This document shows positions 62,783-64,000 of a DNA stretch of 64,000 bases, in pieces. Position 1 is the first letter of the stretch, and the number at the start of each line of letters is the position of its first letter. The notes below the pieces were generated by a model. That model did no database searches, had not been told where the DNA came from, and worked only from the letters and a program-made list of their open reading frames with translations. The stretch is from contig CM065809.1 in NCBI GenBank assembly GCA_033398695.1, forward strand, positions 179,480,501 through 179,544,500. The letters are read 5' to 3'. Source of the stretch: Orobanche coerulescens (lineage: Eukaryota > Streptophyta > Magnoliopsida > Lamiales > Orobanchaceae). A program made the translations under genes and the position numbers.

Positions 62783-64000
62783 ATGTCTTCCGCCTCCGCG
62801 TCAAGAAAGCGCCGGCCCGGCCAGACCCCGTTCCGTCCTGGGCCCGAGCCGCACTCGATGGTGGAAGGTAGCCGCCGCGTCGAGACGCTCGATCCCGCCC
62901 CGGACGGCGGCCCGAGCCTCTCGCTCGATCGGGCCCAAACCAATGAATGATCGAAGAGGCCATAGCCTCCCTTCAGGAGCGACGGAGTGCTCTCGACGCG
63001 CCTCCTGCTATCACCCCCTCGGTCTCCCGCCGGAAGTCCAAGCGGAAGCTCAAGGCATTACTGGCCGAGCGATCGCCAGGAGGCTCTCGCCCGCAAGAAG
63101 AGGCGCTCGGCAGTCGGGGCACCTCTGTCTTCGATCGCCTGGGCAGTGACCCGACCTGGCGACCGGGGCAGTCCGGCCCCAGCCACGAGACGACGGAGTT
63201 TGAGTCCGTCACCAGGAGCTCGGCCTACCCGGCTCCCAGAAGGCAACCCAGCCGCCTGTCTCCCGCTAGCCAAATTGCCGAAGTCGGCAGCAGCGGAGTC
63301 CGGAGATCGGTACACAATCGCCTCGGCTCCCGCTCCCAAAGCCGATCCGCAAGCAACCGAGCCGCGGCGATTGCCGCATTGCAACGTCAGCTCGACGAGG
63401 TGAAAGCTCTCCTGGAATCCAGGGCAGGCGCCTTGAAGACGATCGCCGAGCCAAGCGAGCCGCTCGCGATCGACATCGAGCTCGCCCCCGTGCAGCACAG
63501 GATCGCTCCCCCGCAAACACCCGTGTACGAGGGGCGATCGGACCCCCAGATGCACTTGAGGAAGTTCAACATCTACATGACCGGGTGTGGGGCATCGGAC
63601 GCGACCCGGTGCCGAATGTTCCCTCTGACGCTGGACGACCTCGCCCACCGGTGGTACACCTCATTGCCACCTCGGTCCATTGGCTCCTTTAACGAGCTGG
63701 CGCACGTCTTCACGGAACACTTCGCCACCAGGGTCGTCCGGCCAGAAGGTCGCCTTCGCATGATGCAAATCAAGCAGGGAGAAGAAGAGTCCGACTCGGA
63801 CTACATCGACCGGGTAGACGTGATCATCCTCAACGGCGATCCCGTAAACGATGAGACCGCCCTCTACGCGGTCCTAGGAGGTTTTCAGGGCTTCTCGCCT
63901 ATGTTCAGGCATCTCACGAAGACCCTACCGACGACCTACGCAGCCTTCCGGCTAGAGCCGCAGATTTCCTGTCCAGGCAAAGGCTTCTTCTTAGCCTAGG
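62783..64000 (+). pseudogene. Tat-D gag (frameshifted near 62945 and near 63960, continues outside window)
   Basis: A first Met at 62783 (MSSASASRKRRPGQ) opens a frame that stops at 62948, and the main frame begins with MIEEAIASLQERR at 62947. Its N-terminal 150 residues are Arg/Ser-rich. The capsid core follows: YEGRSDPQMHLRKFNIYMTG, CRMFPLTLDDLAHRWYTSLP, SIGSFNELAHVFTEHFATR, and EGRLRMMQIKQGEEES. After GGFQGFSPMFRHLTKTLP the frame drifts and closes at 63997-63999, which suggests a shift near 63950. Gag would form the particle. The core is well conserved, so this element is less decayed than Tat-A and Tat-B. Confidence 0.88.

Larger units (their letters stand above)
61416..64000 (+). mobile_element. 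Tat-D: Ty3/gypsy Tat-lineage element, 5' part only
   Basis: A 5' LTR (61416-62657) is followed by the same primer site as Tat-A and by gag from about 62783. The rest lies beyond the window. GC content rises sharply at 61430, marking the boundary. The gag core has the Tat signature. Confidence 0.88.

Noticed and set aside
63058..63648. Minus-strand 196-codon frame opposite Tat-D gag
   Set aside because: It is the shadow of the GC-rich Gag frame, which shows clear capsid motifs on the plus strand.

Overview
This is a transposable-element-dominated stretch of a flowering-plant (probably eudicot) nuclear genome. The evidence is four Ty3/gypsy elements of the Tat type (dual RNase H, antisense extra ORFs), one chromovirus, two non-autonomous copia elements, one full-length L1-type LINE, and many MITEs (Stowaway, hAT, Harbinger and MULE types). 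The species cannot be named from sequence alone. The only convincing host coding sequence is one exon of a gamma-glutamyl-peptidase-like gene (15181-15489, minus). No tRNA, rRNA or CRISPR was found. Layout: 1-8988 is Tat-A (minus): an antisense ORF, a 50-bp tandem array in the 3' UTR, decayed pol and gag, PBS and 5' LTR (8229-8988), with an 840-bp hAT-type element inserted in its protease. 8989-16387 is AT-rich intergenic DNA with a MITE cluster and the orphan host exon. 16388-43010 is a nest. Tat-B (plus) starts at about 16388; its 5' LTR is split by Tat-C (minus, 16868-31323, 4-bp duplication). Tat-C is split by Cop-1, a 7.05-kb copia-like element (17490-24541, perfect 5-bp duplication). Tat-B pol continues at 31486-36772, carries a small internal inversion, then two 3' UTR repeat blocks. 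Its antisense ORF is split by Cop-2, a 4-kb copia-type element coding only for Gag (38091-42055). 43020-44808 is non-coding DNA rich in a TCGAGT motif. 44809-54176 is Chr-1, a full-length Tekay/Del-like chromovirus with 2.2-kb LTRs. 54246-61017 is L1-1, a LINE with a 15-bp target duplication. 61416 to the end is the 5' LTR, primer site and gag of Tat-D (plus). How the parts relate: insertion order can be read from nesting, with B before C before Cop-1, B before Cop-2, and Tat-A before its hAT element. Most gag-pol genes are broken. The largest intact frames are the Cop-2 gag (477 aa), the Chr-1 gag-protease and RT-RNase H frames, and the L1 RT frame. The observations most worth a second look are two non-autonomous copia elements (one gag-only, one with near-identical LTRs but no recognisable coding region), arrays of short CpG-containing palindromes just upstream of the TATA box in two unrelated LTR families, TATA boxes enclosed in inverted repeats in three LTRs, different tandem arrays in the 3' UTRs of three Tat elements, and a micro-inversion inside Tat-B pol.
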